This document shows, piece after piece, positions 31,859-39,832 of a stretch of DNA of 64,000 bases. A program made the position numbers and the translations under genes. The notes beneath the pieces are model-generated. The model had not been told where the DNA came from, did not search any database, and saw only the letters and a list, made by a program, of their open reading frames with translations. This stretch comes from Stenotrophomonas sp. SAM-B (GTDB taxonomy: Bacteria > Pseudomonadota > Gammaproteobacteria > Xanthomonadales > Xanthomonadaceae), in the NCBI RefSeq assembly GCF_013387485.1, contig NZ_JABBXB010000001.1:144001-208000 (forward strand). Reading direction: 5' to 3'. The first letter of the stretch is position 1. Each line of letters starts with the position of its first letter.

Positions 31859-32840
31859 CGGCCGCCCCGCGCCCACCGCGCCACAACCAGACGAACACCG
31901 TGGTCCACAGCACCGCGGCCACGCTGTATTTCCCCCAGGCCGGGATCGCCGCGATCGAGGACCAGAAGGCTTCGATGAAGGCGGCGATCAGCAGCATCGC
32001 CGCGACCCCCACGCACAGCTTGGCCCCGATCACGCCGCCCTCGACCAGCGCATCGATGCGCCGCCGGCGACCGGGCGCGAGCAGTTTCATGCCCAGCTGC
32101 AGGCCGGCGCCGCCGGCGATCACGATCGCGGTCAGCTCGAACGCGCCATGGCCGGCCACGAAGCGCCAGAACGGATCGCCGTGGCCGATGTGCTGCAGAT
32201 GGCCGGCGACCGAGCCGATGCCGACACCGTTGAACAGCATCACCAGCACCGTGCCGACGCCGGCGATCAACCCGAAGGCGAACGTGCGCAGGCCGATGCT
32301 GATGTTGTTCATGATGTAGTAGCCGAACATGGTCCAGTTGGTGCCGCTGTCGCGGCCCAGGTTCGGCGAGGCCGGATCGTACATGCGCTCGAATTCGGCG
32401 ATGCGCGCGTTGTCCAGCAGCAGGTGGATCAGCTCCGGGCGCCACAGCACCAGCGCGAAACTGCCCACCAGCGGCACCACGAACAAGGCCGCGGCCACCC
32501 ACATGCTGCGCGCCTGGCTGCGCACCAGCTGCGGGAAGTCGGCGAACAGGAAGGCGAGCGCGCGCTGCCACTGCGGTCGCGGCGTGCGGTAGAGCAGGGT
32601 GTGGCCCTGCTGCATCAGCTGCTGCAACCGCGCGACCAGCTGCGGGCTGTAACCGCGTCGGCGCGCCAGTGCCAGCTGCTGGCACAGGCGGCGGTAGCGC
32701 TGCGGGAAATCACCGTCGTCCAGGCCTTCGGGGGCGGATTGCCGACGTGCTTGCCGTGGATGCTCGCCGCGCTGGGTCAGCCACTGCTCCAGCGCCTGCC
32801 ATTCGGCCTGGTAGCGGGCGACGAACTGTTCCTGTCTCAT
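31848..32840 (-). CDS. SpoIIM-like (stage II sporulation M) membrane protein
   Basis: Protein of 330 residues. A helical cytoplasmic N-terminus (about 1-105) precedes a SpoIIM-type membrane domain with about five helices. The signature region reads NNISIGLRTFAFGLIAGVGT, followed by GHGAFELTAIVIAGGAGLQLG. Outside spore formers, SpoIIM proteins are typically found with RDD and MoxR genes, so this is not a sporulation gene here. The ATG at 32840 overlaps the RDD stop by four bases. Confidence 0.85.
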   Translation of the reverse strand: MRQEQFVARYQAEWQALEQWLTQRGEHPRQARRQSAPEGLDDGDFPQRYRRLCQQLALARRRGYSPQLVARLQQLMQQGHTLLYRTPRPQWQRALAFLFADFPQLVRSQARSMWVAAALFVVPLVGSFALVLWRPELIHLLLDNARIAEFERMYDPASPNLGRDSGTNWTMFGYYIMNNISIGLRTFAFGLIAGVGTVLVMLFNGVGIGSVAGHLQHIGHGDPFWRFVAGHGAFELTAIVIAGGAGLQLGMKLLAPGRRRRIDALVEGGVIGAKLCVGVAAMLLIAAFIEAFWSSIAAIPAWGKYSVAAVLWTTVFVWLWRGGRGAADAD

Positions 32841-33526
32841 CGGCGTCCCAACAGCCAGTTGGCCATCGCATACAGGCGCAGCACGCCGACCTGGCCGCGG
32901 CTTCCGGTGAGCGGCGCGGCGATATCGGCCAGCTCCTGCTGGCGCGGGGTCGACAGCCGCGGCGCACGCTCGGCGAAGGCGACCACGGCCGCCTGCTCGG
33001 CCGGCTGCAAGGGGTGCGGTGGCACCAGCACGCTGCCGACCGGCACGCTGCCGCCCAGCGGCGGCGCACCCTGGTGGATCACCACGGTGCCGGCGACCAG
33101 ATCGCCGAGACGGCGGCCATGCGCATCGAACAGACTCGACAGCAGGCCGAGCGCGTAGCCGAACGGCAGCATGTCCACGGTGCGCAGCAGGTTGCGGGTG
33201 ATCGCGCTCATCCAGCCGATCGGTCCGCCATCGCGCGCGACCACGCGCAGGCCCATGGCGCGTTTGCCCAGGGTGCGGCCCCAGCACGCTTCCTGGACGA
33301 TGGTATAGGCCCACAGCAACAGGAACATCAGGCCCAGGTAGAGGCCTTGGCCGAAGCCCCCGAGGAAGGCCAGCGGAATGCTGAGGATCATCAGCGCGCC
33401 GATGCGGATCACGAAGTCGATCGCCCAGGCCAGCGCACGCGGCAACGGACCGGCCACGGGCAGGTGCAGGGGCACGCCTTCGGGGGTGATGACCTCCCGG
33501 TAGGTGTCCAGCATGGGCGCGCTCAT
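32837..33526 (-). CDS. RDD family membrane protein
   Basis: Protein of 229 residues with the RDD domain: ALAWAIDFVIRIGALM (the Arg-Asp pair region), CWGRTLGKRAMGLRVVARDGG and ITRNLLRTVDMLPFGYALG. Two to three transmembrane helices lie within 30-115. RDD proteins are proposed transporters in some species. It is the first gene of the overlapping RDD-SpoIIM-DUF4129-DUF4350-MoxR-DUF58 set. A second in-frame ATG at 33514 is an alternative start. About 120 bp separate it from the upstream gene, so it may have its own promoter. Confidence 0.85.
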   Translation of the reverse strand: MSAPMLDTYREVITPEGVPLHLPVAGPLPRALAWAIDFVIRIGALMILSIPLAFLGGFGQGLYLGLMFLLLWAYTIVQEACWGRTLGKRAMGLRVVARDGGPIGWMSAITRNLLRTVDMLPFGYALGLLSSLFDAHGRRLGDLVAGTVVIHQGAPPLGGSVPVGSVLVPPHPLQPAEQAAVVAFAERAPRLSTPRQQELADIAAPLTGSRGQVGVLRLYAMANWLLGRR

Positions 33527-33647
33527 CGGCGGCACGTCACGGTGGATCGTACGGAAGGCCACAGGGGACGCCGGATTCCTCTCCGGTCTGCCAGCGGGGG
33601 CATGCGGGTCTCGACTGCTTCCTGGTCGGCTGAGGACTTTACCGCAA

Positions 33648-34178
33648 TCAACCGCGGTACTGATCCTTCAGGCGCACATAGTGATCGGCCGAGTAGTGCA
33701 GCGACTCGATCTCCTTGTCGCTGAGCCTGCGCGCCAGCCGCGCCGGGTTGCCCAGCCACAGCTCGCCTTCGCCGACCACCTTGCCGGGGCCGAGCACCGC
33801 GCCCGCGCCGAGGAAACCGTGCGTGCCCACCTTGGCGCCATCGAGGATGCAGGCACCCATGCCGATCAGGCAGTAATCGCCGATGGTGCAGGCATGGATG
33901 ATGGTGCCGTGGCCGACCGTCACGCCTTCACCGATCAGGGTCGGGTAGCCGCCCTTGTTGAACGGGCTGTGGTGGCTGACGTGGATGATGGTGCCGTCCT
34001 GGATGTTGCTGCGCGCGCCGATCCGCACGTGGTTCACATCGCCGCGGATCACCGTGCCCGGCCACACCGAGACGTCATCGCCCAGCACCACGTCACCGAT
34101 GATCGTGCAGGCCGGGTCGATGTAGACGCGCTCGCCGAGCGCGGGGAGTTTGTCGAGGAAGGGGCGGATCGGGGGCAT
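33648..34178 (-). CDS. gamma-carbonic anhydrase family protein (YrdA-like)
   Basis: Left-handed beta-helix hexapeptide protein of 176 residues. Metal-binding histidines are in HVSHHSPF and VGHGTIIHAC, as in gamma-carbonic anhydrases, and the repeat pattern runs the length (DVVLGDDVSVWPGTVIRGDVN). Many YrdA-type homologues are inactive as anhydrases, so enzymatic activity is uncertain. The ATG at 34178 replaces an upstream TTG. It lies 60 bp after mnmG on the same strand. Confidence 0.85.
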   Translation of the reverse strand: MPPIRPFLDKLPALGERVYIDPACTIIGDVVLGDDVSVWPGTVIRGDVNHVRIGARSNIQDGTIIHVSHHSPFNKGGYPTLIGEGVTVGHGTIIHACTIGDYCLIGMGACILDGAKVGTHGFLGAGAVLGPGKVVGEGELWLGNPARLARRLSDKEIESLHYSADHYVRLKDQYRG

Positions 34179-34238
34179 GCGGGCTCCAGGCAATGACGCG
34201 CCCTGCTGGGCGCGGGGTCATGATACCGGGCGCTGTTG

Positions 34239-36128
34239 TTACGCGACTCTGCTGCGACGCGCGCGTTCCAGGTGCACCAGCAGCAGCGAGATCGCCGCCG
34301 GCGTCATGCCGGGGATGCGCTGGGCCTGGCCGATGGTCTGCGGCCGCACCCGTTCGAGCTTCTGCTGCACCTCGGCCGAGAGGCCGCGCACGCCGGCGTA
34401 ATCGAACTCCGCGGCGATGGCGGTGTTCTCGTGGCGCTGCTGGCGCGCGATCTCATCGCGCTGGCGGTCCAGGTAACCGGCGTACTTCACCCCGATCTCG
34501 ACCTGCTCGGCGACCTTGGCGTCGGCCACGGCCGGCCCGAGCGAGGGCACCTGCATCAGCGTGGCGTAATCCAGTTCGGGACGCTTGATCAGGTCCAGCA
34601 CGTTGGTTTCGCGGCTGACCGCCACGCCCAGGGTGGCCTCCACTTCGCGGCCGAGCGCATTGCCCGGCGTTGCCCACAGTGCACGCAGGCGCGCGGTTTC
34701 CCGTGCGACGGCATCCTGTTTGGTCTGGAACGCGCTCCAGCGACGGTCATCCACCAGGCCCAGTTCGCGGCCGGGGCCGGTCAGGCGCACGTCGGCATTG
34801 TCTTCGCGCAGCTGCAGCCGGTACTCGGCGCGGCTGGTGAACATGCGGTACGGCTCGTTGGTGCCATGGGTGATCAGGTCGTCGACCAGCACGCCCAGGT
34901 ACGCCTCGTCGCGCCGCGGGCACCAGCCGGCGTCGTCGCGGGTGAAGCGGGCGGCGTTGAGGCCGGCCAGCAGGCCCTGCGCGGCGGCCTCTTCATAGCC
35001 GGTGGTGCCGTTGATCTGGCCGGCGAAGAACAGGCCGCTGACGGTCTTGGTCTCCAGCGTGTTCTTCAGCCCGCGCGGATCGAAGAAGTCGTACTCGATC
35101 GCGTAGCCCGGCCGGGTGATATGCGCGTTCTCGAAGCCGCGCATGCTGCGCACCAGCTCCAGCTGCACATCGAAGGGCAGCGAGGTGGAGATGCCGTTGG
35201 GGTAGATCTCGACGACGTCCAGCCCTTCGGGCTCGACGAAAATCTGGTGGCTGGCCTTCTCGGCGAAGCGCACCACCTTGTCCTCGATGGATGGGCAGTA
35301 GCGCGGGCCGATGCCTTCGATCTGCCCGCTGTACAGCGGCGAACGGTGCAGCGCGTTGCGGATGATCTCGTGGGTGCGCTCGCTGGTGTGGGTGATCCAG
35401 CAGCTGACCTGCGCCGGATGCTCGGCCACGCTGCCAAGGAAGGACATCACCGGGCGCGGGTCGTCGCCGGGCTGTTCTTCCATGAGGCTGTAGTCCAGCG
35501 AGCGGCCATCGATGCGCGGCGGCGTGCCGGTCTTGAGGCGGTCGAGCACGAACGGGCGCTCGCGCAGGCGCGCGGCCAGCGTGGTCGCCGGCGGGTCGCC
35601 CATGCGGCCGGCGGCGTACTGGGTTTCACCGACGTGGATCTTGCCGGCTAGGAAAGTACCGGCGGTGAGTACCACGGCCGCCGCGCTGAAGCGCAGGCCG
35701 GTCTGGGTGATCGCACCGCGCACGGCGTCGCCTTCGATGATCAGGTCATCGACCGCCGCCTGGAACACGGTCAGGTTGGGCTGGGCCTCGACGATCTGGC
35801 GGATCGCCATGCGGTAGAGATTGCGGTCGGCCTGGCAGCGCGTGGCGCGCACAGCCGGGCCCTTGGAGGCGTTGAGCGTGCGCCACTGGATGCCGGCGCG
35901 GTCGGCGGCATGCGCCATCGCGCCGCCGAGGGCATCGATCTCCTTGACCAGGTGGCCCTTGCCGATCCCGCCGATGGCCGGGTTGCAGCTCATCGCGCCG
36001 ATCGTTTCCACGTTGTGGGTCAGCAGCAGGGTGCGCGCACCGCTGCGCGCGGCCGCCAGCGCGGCCTCGGTGCCGGCGTGGCCGCCGCCGATGACGATCA
36101 CGTCGTAGCGGTAGAAGGAGTCAGTCAT
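34239..36128 (-). CDS. mnmG: tRNA uridine-5-carboxymethylaminomethyl modification enzyme MnmG
   Basis: FAD-dependent enzyme (GidA) of 629 residues that with MnmE builds the cmnm5 modification at wobble uridine of several tRNAs. The FAD motif is [19 protein letters not shown] at the N-terminus. The conserved segment [17 protein letters not shown] near residue 85 and the [17 protein letters not shown] region near residue 375 are diagnostic. The helical C-domain for MnmE and tRNA binding ends the protein. Length is standard and the start is clear. Confidence 0.96.
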   Translation of the reverse strand: MTDSFYRYDVIVIGGGHAGTEAALAAARSGARTLLLTHNVETIGAMSCNPAIGGIGKGHLVKEIDALGGAMAHAADRAGIQWRTLNASKGPAVRATRCQADRNLYRMAIRQIVEAQPNLTVFQAAVDDLIIEGDAVRGAITQTGLRFSAAAVVLTAGTFLAGKIHVGETQYAAGRMGDPPATTLAARLRERPFVLDRLKTGTPPRIDGRSLDYSLMEEQPGDDPRPVMSFLGSVAEHPAQVSCWITHTSERTHEIIRNALHRSPLYSGQIEGIGPRYCPSIEDKVVRFAEKASHQIFVEPEGLDVVEIYPNGISTSLPFDVQLELVRSMRGFENAHITRPGYAIEYDFFDPRGLKNTLETKTVSGLFFAGQINGTTGYEEAAAQGLLAGLNAARFTRDDAGWCPRRDEAYLGVLVDDLITHGTNEPYRMFTSRAEYRLQLREDNADVRLTGPGRELGLVDDRRWSAFQTKQDAVARETARLRALWATPGNALGREVEATLGVAVSRETNVLDLIKRPELDYATLMQVPSLGPAVADAKVAEQVEIGVKYAGYLDRQRDEIARQQRHENTAIAAEFDYAGVRGLSAEVQQKLERVRPQTIGQAQRIPGMTPAAISLLLVHLERARRSRVA

Positions 36129-36237
36129 GGCGGAGGAGCTCGGGACGGGGCCGGGCGGCCCGGATCAGCCCTGGCGACAGGGCGCGGGTGGCGATTTTAG
36201 CGCCATTCGTCGGGGGCCATGAAATCCACCCTCAAGT

Positions 36238-36253
36238 TGGCACGTTTTCTGCA
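36238..36253 (+). promoter_or_regulatory. candidate sigma-54 (RpoN) promoter
   Basis: TGGCACG, then TTTT, then CTGCA. This differs from the -24/-12 consensus TGGCACG-N4-TTGCA by one base, and the GG and GC dinucleotides are separated by exactly 10 nt as required. A start is expected near 36264. No protein gene follows on this strand before the terminator at 36385. Confidence 0.72.
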
Positions 36254-36263
36254 GATAACCCAA

Positions 36264-36385
36264 TAGCACCCAGGATGGCATGCGCCTTGTGCGCAACGGA
36301 CCGGAATTGGAACAGGGGCCGGTCCAAGCGCATCGTGGGGAAGCAGAGGGGCCGGCAGTCGGGGGACTGCCGGCCCTGTTTTTTT
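36264..36385 (+). ncRNA. candidate sigma-54-dependent small RNA
   Basis: A transcript from the sigma-54 promoter would run to the terminator, about 120 nt. It contains no convincing open frame with a ribosome-binding site. It has G-rich stretches (AACAGGGGCC and GTGGGGAAG) and ends in a GC-rich hairpin with a T-run, features common in bacterial regulatory RNAs. CrcZ and CrcY of Pseudomonas show that RpoN can drive sRNAs; no sequence link to them is seen. Existence rests on the promoter and terminator only. Confidence 0.5.
36348..36385 (+). terminator. strong intrinsic terminator, plus strand
   Basis: The stem GGGCCGGCAGTC pairs with GACTGCCGGCCC around a GGGG loop and is followed by TG and seven T. 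It cannot serve mnmG (opposite strand) and has no gene upstream on its own strand, so it implies an unannotated plus-strand transcript. Confidence 0.85.
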
Positions 36386-36417
36386 GCCGTTCCCGGCCGG
36401 GCCGGTGGCCCAAATAC

Positions 36418-36446
36418 AGAAGGCCCCGCCAGTAGCGGGGCCTTCT
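36418..36446. terminator. perfect 12-bp inverted repeat, possible second terminator
   Basis: AGAAGGCCCCGC and its complement around a 5-nt loop CAGTA, followed by GCGTTT. The T-tract is weak in both directions. It could back up the terminator 33 bp upstream or be a folded RNA element. Confidence 0.6.
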
Positions 36447-36618
36447 GCGTTTAAGGTGCCGACATCCGACAGGGCCGGAACAGGGGGGATCCAGATGTTC
36501 CTGGCGGATATCGACATAGAGCCGAATGTGACGCCACTTGTCGCTTTTGACACTTTGTGACCGTGGCAGTCACCGCCCGGCTAGAGTGAACCGCCGGGCG
36601 CGTGAAAATCAAGCGATC

Positions 36619-37152
36619 TCAGGGCTCAACTGTGCGTTGGTTCGCATTGTTGAGATTCCGCCACGGGGAGCCGTTCATCCTCGGCGCAGCCGGACGCGGG
36701 GCCTGGGCCGGGCGTGCCTGCGGCGGACGCGAGGGTCGCTGCTGCTGCTGTTGCTGCGGTCGGCGCGGGCCACCCACCGAATCCATGTTCCGCCACGGCG
36801 AGCCGCCGTTGGTCGGACGCGGACGATCCGGCGGACGGGTCGGATGACCCCCATTGCCGTTGCCGGGACGCGGCGGCGGGCGATGATTGTGCGGCGGACG
36901 GTAGTTCGGATAAGGGCGATACACCGGGTAGCCGTAACCACCGCCATAGCCGCCGCCATAACCGTAATACCCGCCACCGCCGTAGTAGCCGCTGCCGTAG
37001 CCATAGGGATAGCCGGCCGGGTAGCGGTACTCGACCGACGGTGCGCCGTGGTAGTAGCCACTGCCGCCACCGCCACCGCCGACATAGTCGTACGTCGCGC
37101 AGCCGGACAGGGCCAACAACAGGCCACCGGCAAGAACAAGGCGCATTTTCAT
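36619..37152 (-). CDS. Gly/Tyr/Pro-rich lipoprotein, unknown function
   Basis: Lipoprotein of 177 residues with lipobox LSGC (Cys about 18). The mature protein is low complexity: a Gly-Tyr-rich segment (about 25-80), a Pro-Arg-Asn segment (about 80-120), a polyglutamine stretch, then Pro-Ala repeats. The short motif GSPWRN occurs twice, near residues 117 and 164, and is the only specific feature. It may be a surface or matrix-associated protein, but nothing shows a function. Composition is unlike its neighbours and reading-frame bias is strong, so it is likely real. Confidence 0.7.
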   Translation of the reverse strand: MKMRLVLAGGLLLALSGCATYDYVGGGGGGSGYYHGAPSVEYRYPAGYPYGYGSGYYGGGGYYGYGGGYGGGYGYPVYRPYPNYRPPHNHRPPPRPGNGNGGHPTRPPDRPRPTNGGSPWRNMDSVGGPRRPQQQQQQRPSRPPQARPAQAPRPAAPRMNGSPWRNLNNANQRTVEP

Positions 37153-37299
37153 GATGGGTCCCCCCAAAGGGCTGTAGGGCCAGCTTCGGCCCACGGCATT
37201 GAATCGGCCCTTAACTCGGCCCGATCCGAATGAATGGTTGCCATGCTGACACGTTCATCAGGGCGCATGTGGCCGTGGGGCATACGTTAATCTTGCGTC

Positions 37300-38259
37300 A
37301 TGAGCGATTCACCCTTGCCCTGTGTTGACGACGTGCTGGCGGCGGCGGCGCGCATTGCCGCGCACGCCTGCGTGACCCCGGTGCTGCGCTCGCGCACGCT
37401 GGATGCGATGACCGGCGCCACGATCTTCTTCAAGGCCGAACACCTGCAGCGCAGCGGAGCCTTCAAGTTCCGCGGCGCGTGCAATGCCGTCTGGGCGCTG
37501 GACGATGACCAGGCCAGGCGCGGGGTGGTCACCCACTCCTCCGGCAACCATGGCGCCGCCCTGGCGCTGGCCGCGCGTACCCGCGGCATTGCCTGCCATG
37601 TGATCGTGCCCGAGGGCGCCGTGGCGGCCAAGCTGGCCAACATCGGTCGCCACGGGGCCACGCTGTGGCGCTGCGATGCCTCGATCGCCGCGCGCGAAGC
37701 GATGTGCGCGCAGGTCCAGGCCGAAACCGGGGCGACCCTGGTGCATCCCTACACCGATGCCCGGGTGATCGCCGGCCAGGGCACGGCTGCGCTGGAGCTG
37801 CTGCACGCCACCGAAGGCGTGGACATGATGGTGGTGCCGGTGGGCGGCGGTGGCCTGGCCTCGGGCACGCGGCTGGCGCTGCAGGCGGTCGCCCCGGCGA
37901 CCGGGCTGGTTCTGGCCGAACCGCTGGGGGCCGCCGATACGGCGCGCTCGCTGGAGGCCGGCGAGCGCCGCATCGATTTCACCCCCGATACCGTCTGCGA
38001 TGGCCTGCGTGGCACGCTGGGCACGCCGAACTTCGCACTGCTGCACGGCGCGGCGCAGGTGATCACCGTGGCCGATGACGCCACCATCGCCGCGATGCGG
38101 CTGATCTGGCAGGTGCTCAAGCAGGTGGTCGAGCCGTCCTCCGCGATCGCGCTGGCGGCGATCCTCGCCGAACCGGCGCGCTTTGCCGGCAAACGCGTCG
38201 GTGTGGTGCTGTCGGGCGGCAACGTCGACCTGGACGCCCTGCCGTGGAGCGCGGCATGA
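37300..38259 (+). CDS. PLP-dependent serine/threonine dehydratase-like enzyme
   Basis: Fold-type II pyridoxal-phosphate enzyme of 319 residues. The cofactor lysine is in GAFKFRGA near residue 52, the SSGNHGAALALAA loop near residue 76 binds substrate, and the phosphate loop is VGGGGLASG near residue 182. Length and lack of an ACT regulatory domain fit catabolic serine/threonine dehydratase, serine racemase or threo-3-hydroxyaspartate dehydratase. The sequence does not separate these. Its stop overlaps the following gene (ATGA). Confidence 0.85.
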   Translation: MSDSPLPCVDDVLAAAARIAAHACVTPVLRSRTLDAMTGATIFFKAEHLQRSGAFKFRGACNAVWALDDDQARRGVVTHSSGNHGAALALAARTRGIACHVIVPEGAVAAKLANIGRHGATLWRCDASIAAREAMCAQVQAETGATLVHPYTDARVIAGQGTAALELLHATEGVDMMVVPVGGGGLASGTRLALQAVAPATGLVLAEPLGAADTARSLEAGERRIDFTPDTVCDGLRGTLGTPNFALLHGAAQVITVADDATIAAMRLIWQVLKQVVEPSSAIALAAILAEPARFAGKRVGVVLSGGNVDLDALPWSAA

Positions 38260-38858
38260 GCCGGCGCACCGGGGTGGGGTTCTTCGGCTGGCTGTGGCGG
38301 CTGTGCATCGTGCTGGCCGTGTGGCTGCTCGGGGTCACGGCGTGGATTGTCTGGATCGGCGAGCGCGACCAGGCACAGAAGGCCGACGCGATCATCGTGC
38401 TCGGTGCGGCGGCGTATGACGCCAAGCCCTCGCCGGTGTTCGAAGAGCGCATCCGGCACGGCCTGGATCTGTACCAGCAGGGCTATGCGCCGCTGCTGAT
38501 CTTCACCGGTGGCTACGGCGGCACCGGCGCGCGCTTTTCCGAATCGCAGGTGGCACGTCGCTACGCGCTCAAGCAGGGCGTACCGGATGACGCGATCCTG
38601 ATCGAGACCGCCTCACGCACCACCCGGCAGAACCTGATCGAAGCACGGCGACTGATGGACCAGCGCAAGCTGCACCGCGTGATCATCGTCAGCGATCCGC
38701 TGCACATGGCGCGCGCGCTGCGCCTGTGCCGGGAACTGGGCATCGATGCGCTGGCCTCGTCCACGCCGAGCACGCGCTTCCGCAGCTTCCACACCAGCTG
38801 GCGGTTCCTGGCGCAGGAAATCTACTTCTTCCACCGCGACCTGTTTCCGGCGTCCTAG
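38256..38858 (+). CDS. YdcF family (DUF218) membrane protein
   Basis: Protein of 200 residues. One N-terminal helix (about 10-33) is followed by a DUF218/YdcF domain with DAIIVLGAAAYDAKPSPV, LLIFTGGYG and IIVSDPLHMARAL, typical of SanA/ElyC-like envelope proteins. The domain binds S-adenosylmethionine in E. coli YdcF; homologues act in envelope integrity. It is translationally coupled to the dehydratase gene, which is probably incidental. Confidence 0.85.
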   Translation: MSRRTGVGFFGWLWRLCIVLAVWLLGVTAWIVWIGERDQAQKADAIIVLGAAAYDAKPSPVFEERIRHGLDLYQQGYAPLLIFTGGYGGTGARFSESQVARRYALKQGVPDDAILIETASRTTRQNLIEARRLMDQRKLHRVIIVSDPLHMARALRLCRELGIDALASSTPSTRFRSFHTSWRFLAQEIYFFHRDLFPAS

Positions 38859-38885
38859 CGCAGCGCTTCGCCCCGGCCCTACGCC

Positions 38886-38909
38886 GTAGCGCCGGCCAGA
38901 CGCCGGCGC
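38886..38909 (+). repeat. GTAG-headed REP palindrome (SMAG-type)
   Basis: GTAG overlapping a GCGCCGGC/GCCGGCGC stem with a 5-nt loop fills the gap between the convergent ydcF-like and bioC genes. It ends 1 bp from the bioC stop codon. Confidence 0.75.
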
Positions 38910-38910
38910 A

Positions 38911-39795
38911 TCACGTCGTCCGCCGACGGATCGGAATCGCCGAGATCGGCACGGTGGCGACATCGTGGCCGCGCTCGCGGATCGGCGCGCCGCCCTCCGG
39001 TGCCCAGGCATGGGCGTAGATCACTTCCCAGCTGCTGGGCAGCTTGCCATCCTCGCGGCGCAGCGGCTCGTACGCCGCCCGCGCGGCATCGAAGCGCCCG
39101 CGCCCGGTCAGGGTGTGGCGGCGGTCCTGGCGTGCGTTGGTGGCGCCGATCGCCTGCAGCTCGCGCATCAGCGCGGTCAGGTCGTCGTAGGTCAGGGTGA
39201 ACAGGTCGCGGTCCAGCACCGGATCGCGGAAGCCGGACATCATCAGCGCATCGCCGAACTGCGCGATCGGGGCGAAGCGGCTGACATGCGGCACGTCGTC
39301 GGCGGCGGCGAACGCATCGCGCAGTTCGATCAGGGTTTCCGGCCCGAACGTGGAGACCAGCAGCAGGCCACCGGGCTTGAGCGCGCGGCGGAACCCGGCG
39401 AACACCGCCGGCAGATCCTCCACCCACTGCAGGCACAGGTTGCTGAAGATCACATCCACGCTCTGGTCCAGCACCGGCAACGCCTGCGCATCGCCGCATA
39501 CGCGCGAGAACGGCTTCCACCAGCCGGCCTGCTTCTTCGCCTCGCGCAGCATCGGCTGGGCCAGGTCGAGCGCGATCACCTGCGCCTTCGGCCAGCGCTT
39601 CTTCATCACGGCGCTGGCGTGGCCGGTGCCGCTGCCGACATCGAGCACCACCTGCGGCTGGCGGCTTTCCAGGTAGTCCAGCGATTCGAGCAGGCGCTTT
39701 TCCACCTCGCGCTGCAGCGCCGCGGCGGCGTCGTAACTGCTGGCGGCGCGCGAGAAGGCGCGGCGGACGTGATGGGGATCGAAGCTGGACGTCAT
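38911..39795 (-). CDS. bioC: malonyl-ACP O-methyltransferase BioC
   Basis: SAM-dependent methyltransferase of 294 residues that methylates malonyl-ACP so fatty-acid synthesis can build the pimeloyl chain of biotin. The N-terminus HHVRRAFSRAASSYDAAAAL is diagnostic for BioC. Motif I is VLDVGSGTGHAS near residue 50, and FSNLCLQWVEDLPAVF lies near residue 116. It is the last gene of the bio operon, 37 bp after the SDR gene. The C-terminus is slightly longer than E. coli BioC. Confidence 0.92.
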   Translation of the reverse strand: MTSSFDPHHVRRAFSRAASSYDAAAALQREVEKRLLESLDYLESRQPQVVLDVGSGTGHASAVMKKRWPKAQVIALDLAQPMLREAKKQAGWWKPFSRVCGDAQALPVLDQSVDVIFSNLCLQWVEDLPAVFAGFRRALKPGGLLLVSTFGPETLIELRDAFAAADDVPHVSRFAPIAQFGDALMMSGFRDPVLDRDLFTLTYDDLTALMRELQAIGATNARQDRRHTLTGRGRFDAARAAYEPLRREDGKLPSSWEVIYAHAWAPEGGAPIRERGHDVATVPISAIPIRRRTT

Positions 39796-39832
39796 GGGGT
39801 ACTCACGGCTCAAAACGGTGGTGCGGGTGGAC

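Larger units (their letters stand above)
36129..36618. other. 490-bp gene-free stretch with sRNA-type signals
   Basis: No protein-coding frame here looks real. It holds, in order, the mnmG upstream region, a near-consensus sigma-54 promoter (36238-36253), a strong plus-strand terminator (36348-36385), a second perfect 12-bp inverted repeat (36418-36446) and about 170 bp with no recognised feature before the next gene ends at 36619. The decamer GGAACAGGGG appears at about 36309 and again near 36477. Confidence 0.7.

Noticed and set aside
31848-32840. Evidence for sporulation from the SpoIIM-like gene
   Set aside because: SpoIIM-like proteins next to RDD and MoxR genes are widespread in non-sporulating bacteria; nothing else here points to sporulation.
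36188-36454. An 88-codon plus-strand frame across the sigma-54 promoter region
   Set aside because: It starts before the promoter, has no ribosome-binding site or family likeness, and reads through a terminator hairpin, so it is not a credible gene.
36547-36590. TTGACA and TAGAGT as a plus-strand promoter after the inverted repeat
   Set aside because: The spacing is about 29 nt, too long for a sigma-70 promoter, and the next gene is on the opposite strand.
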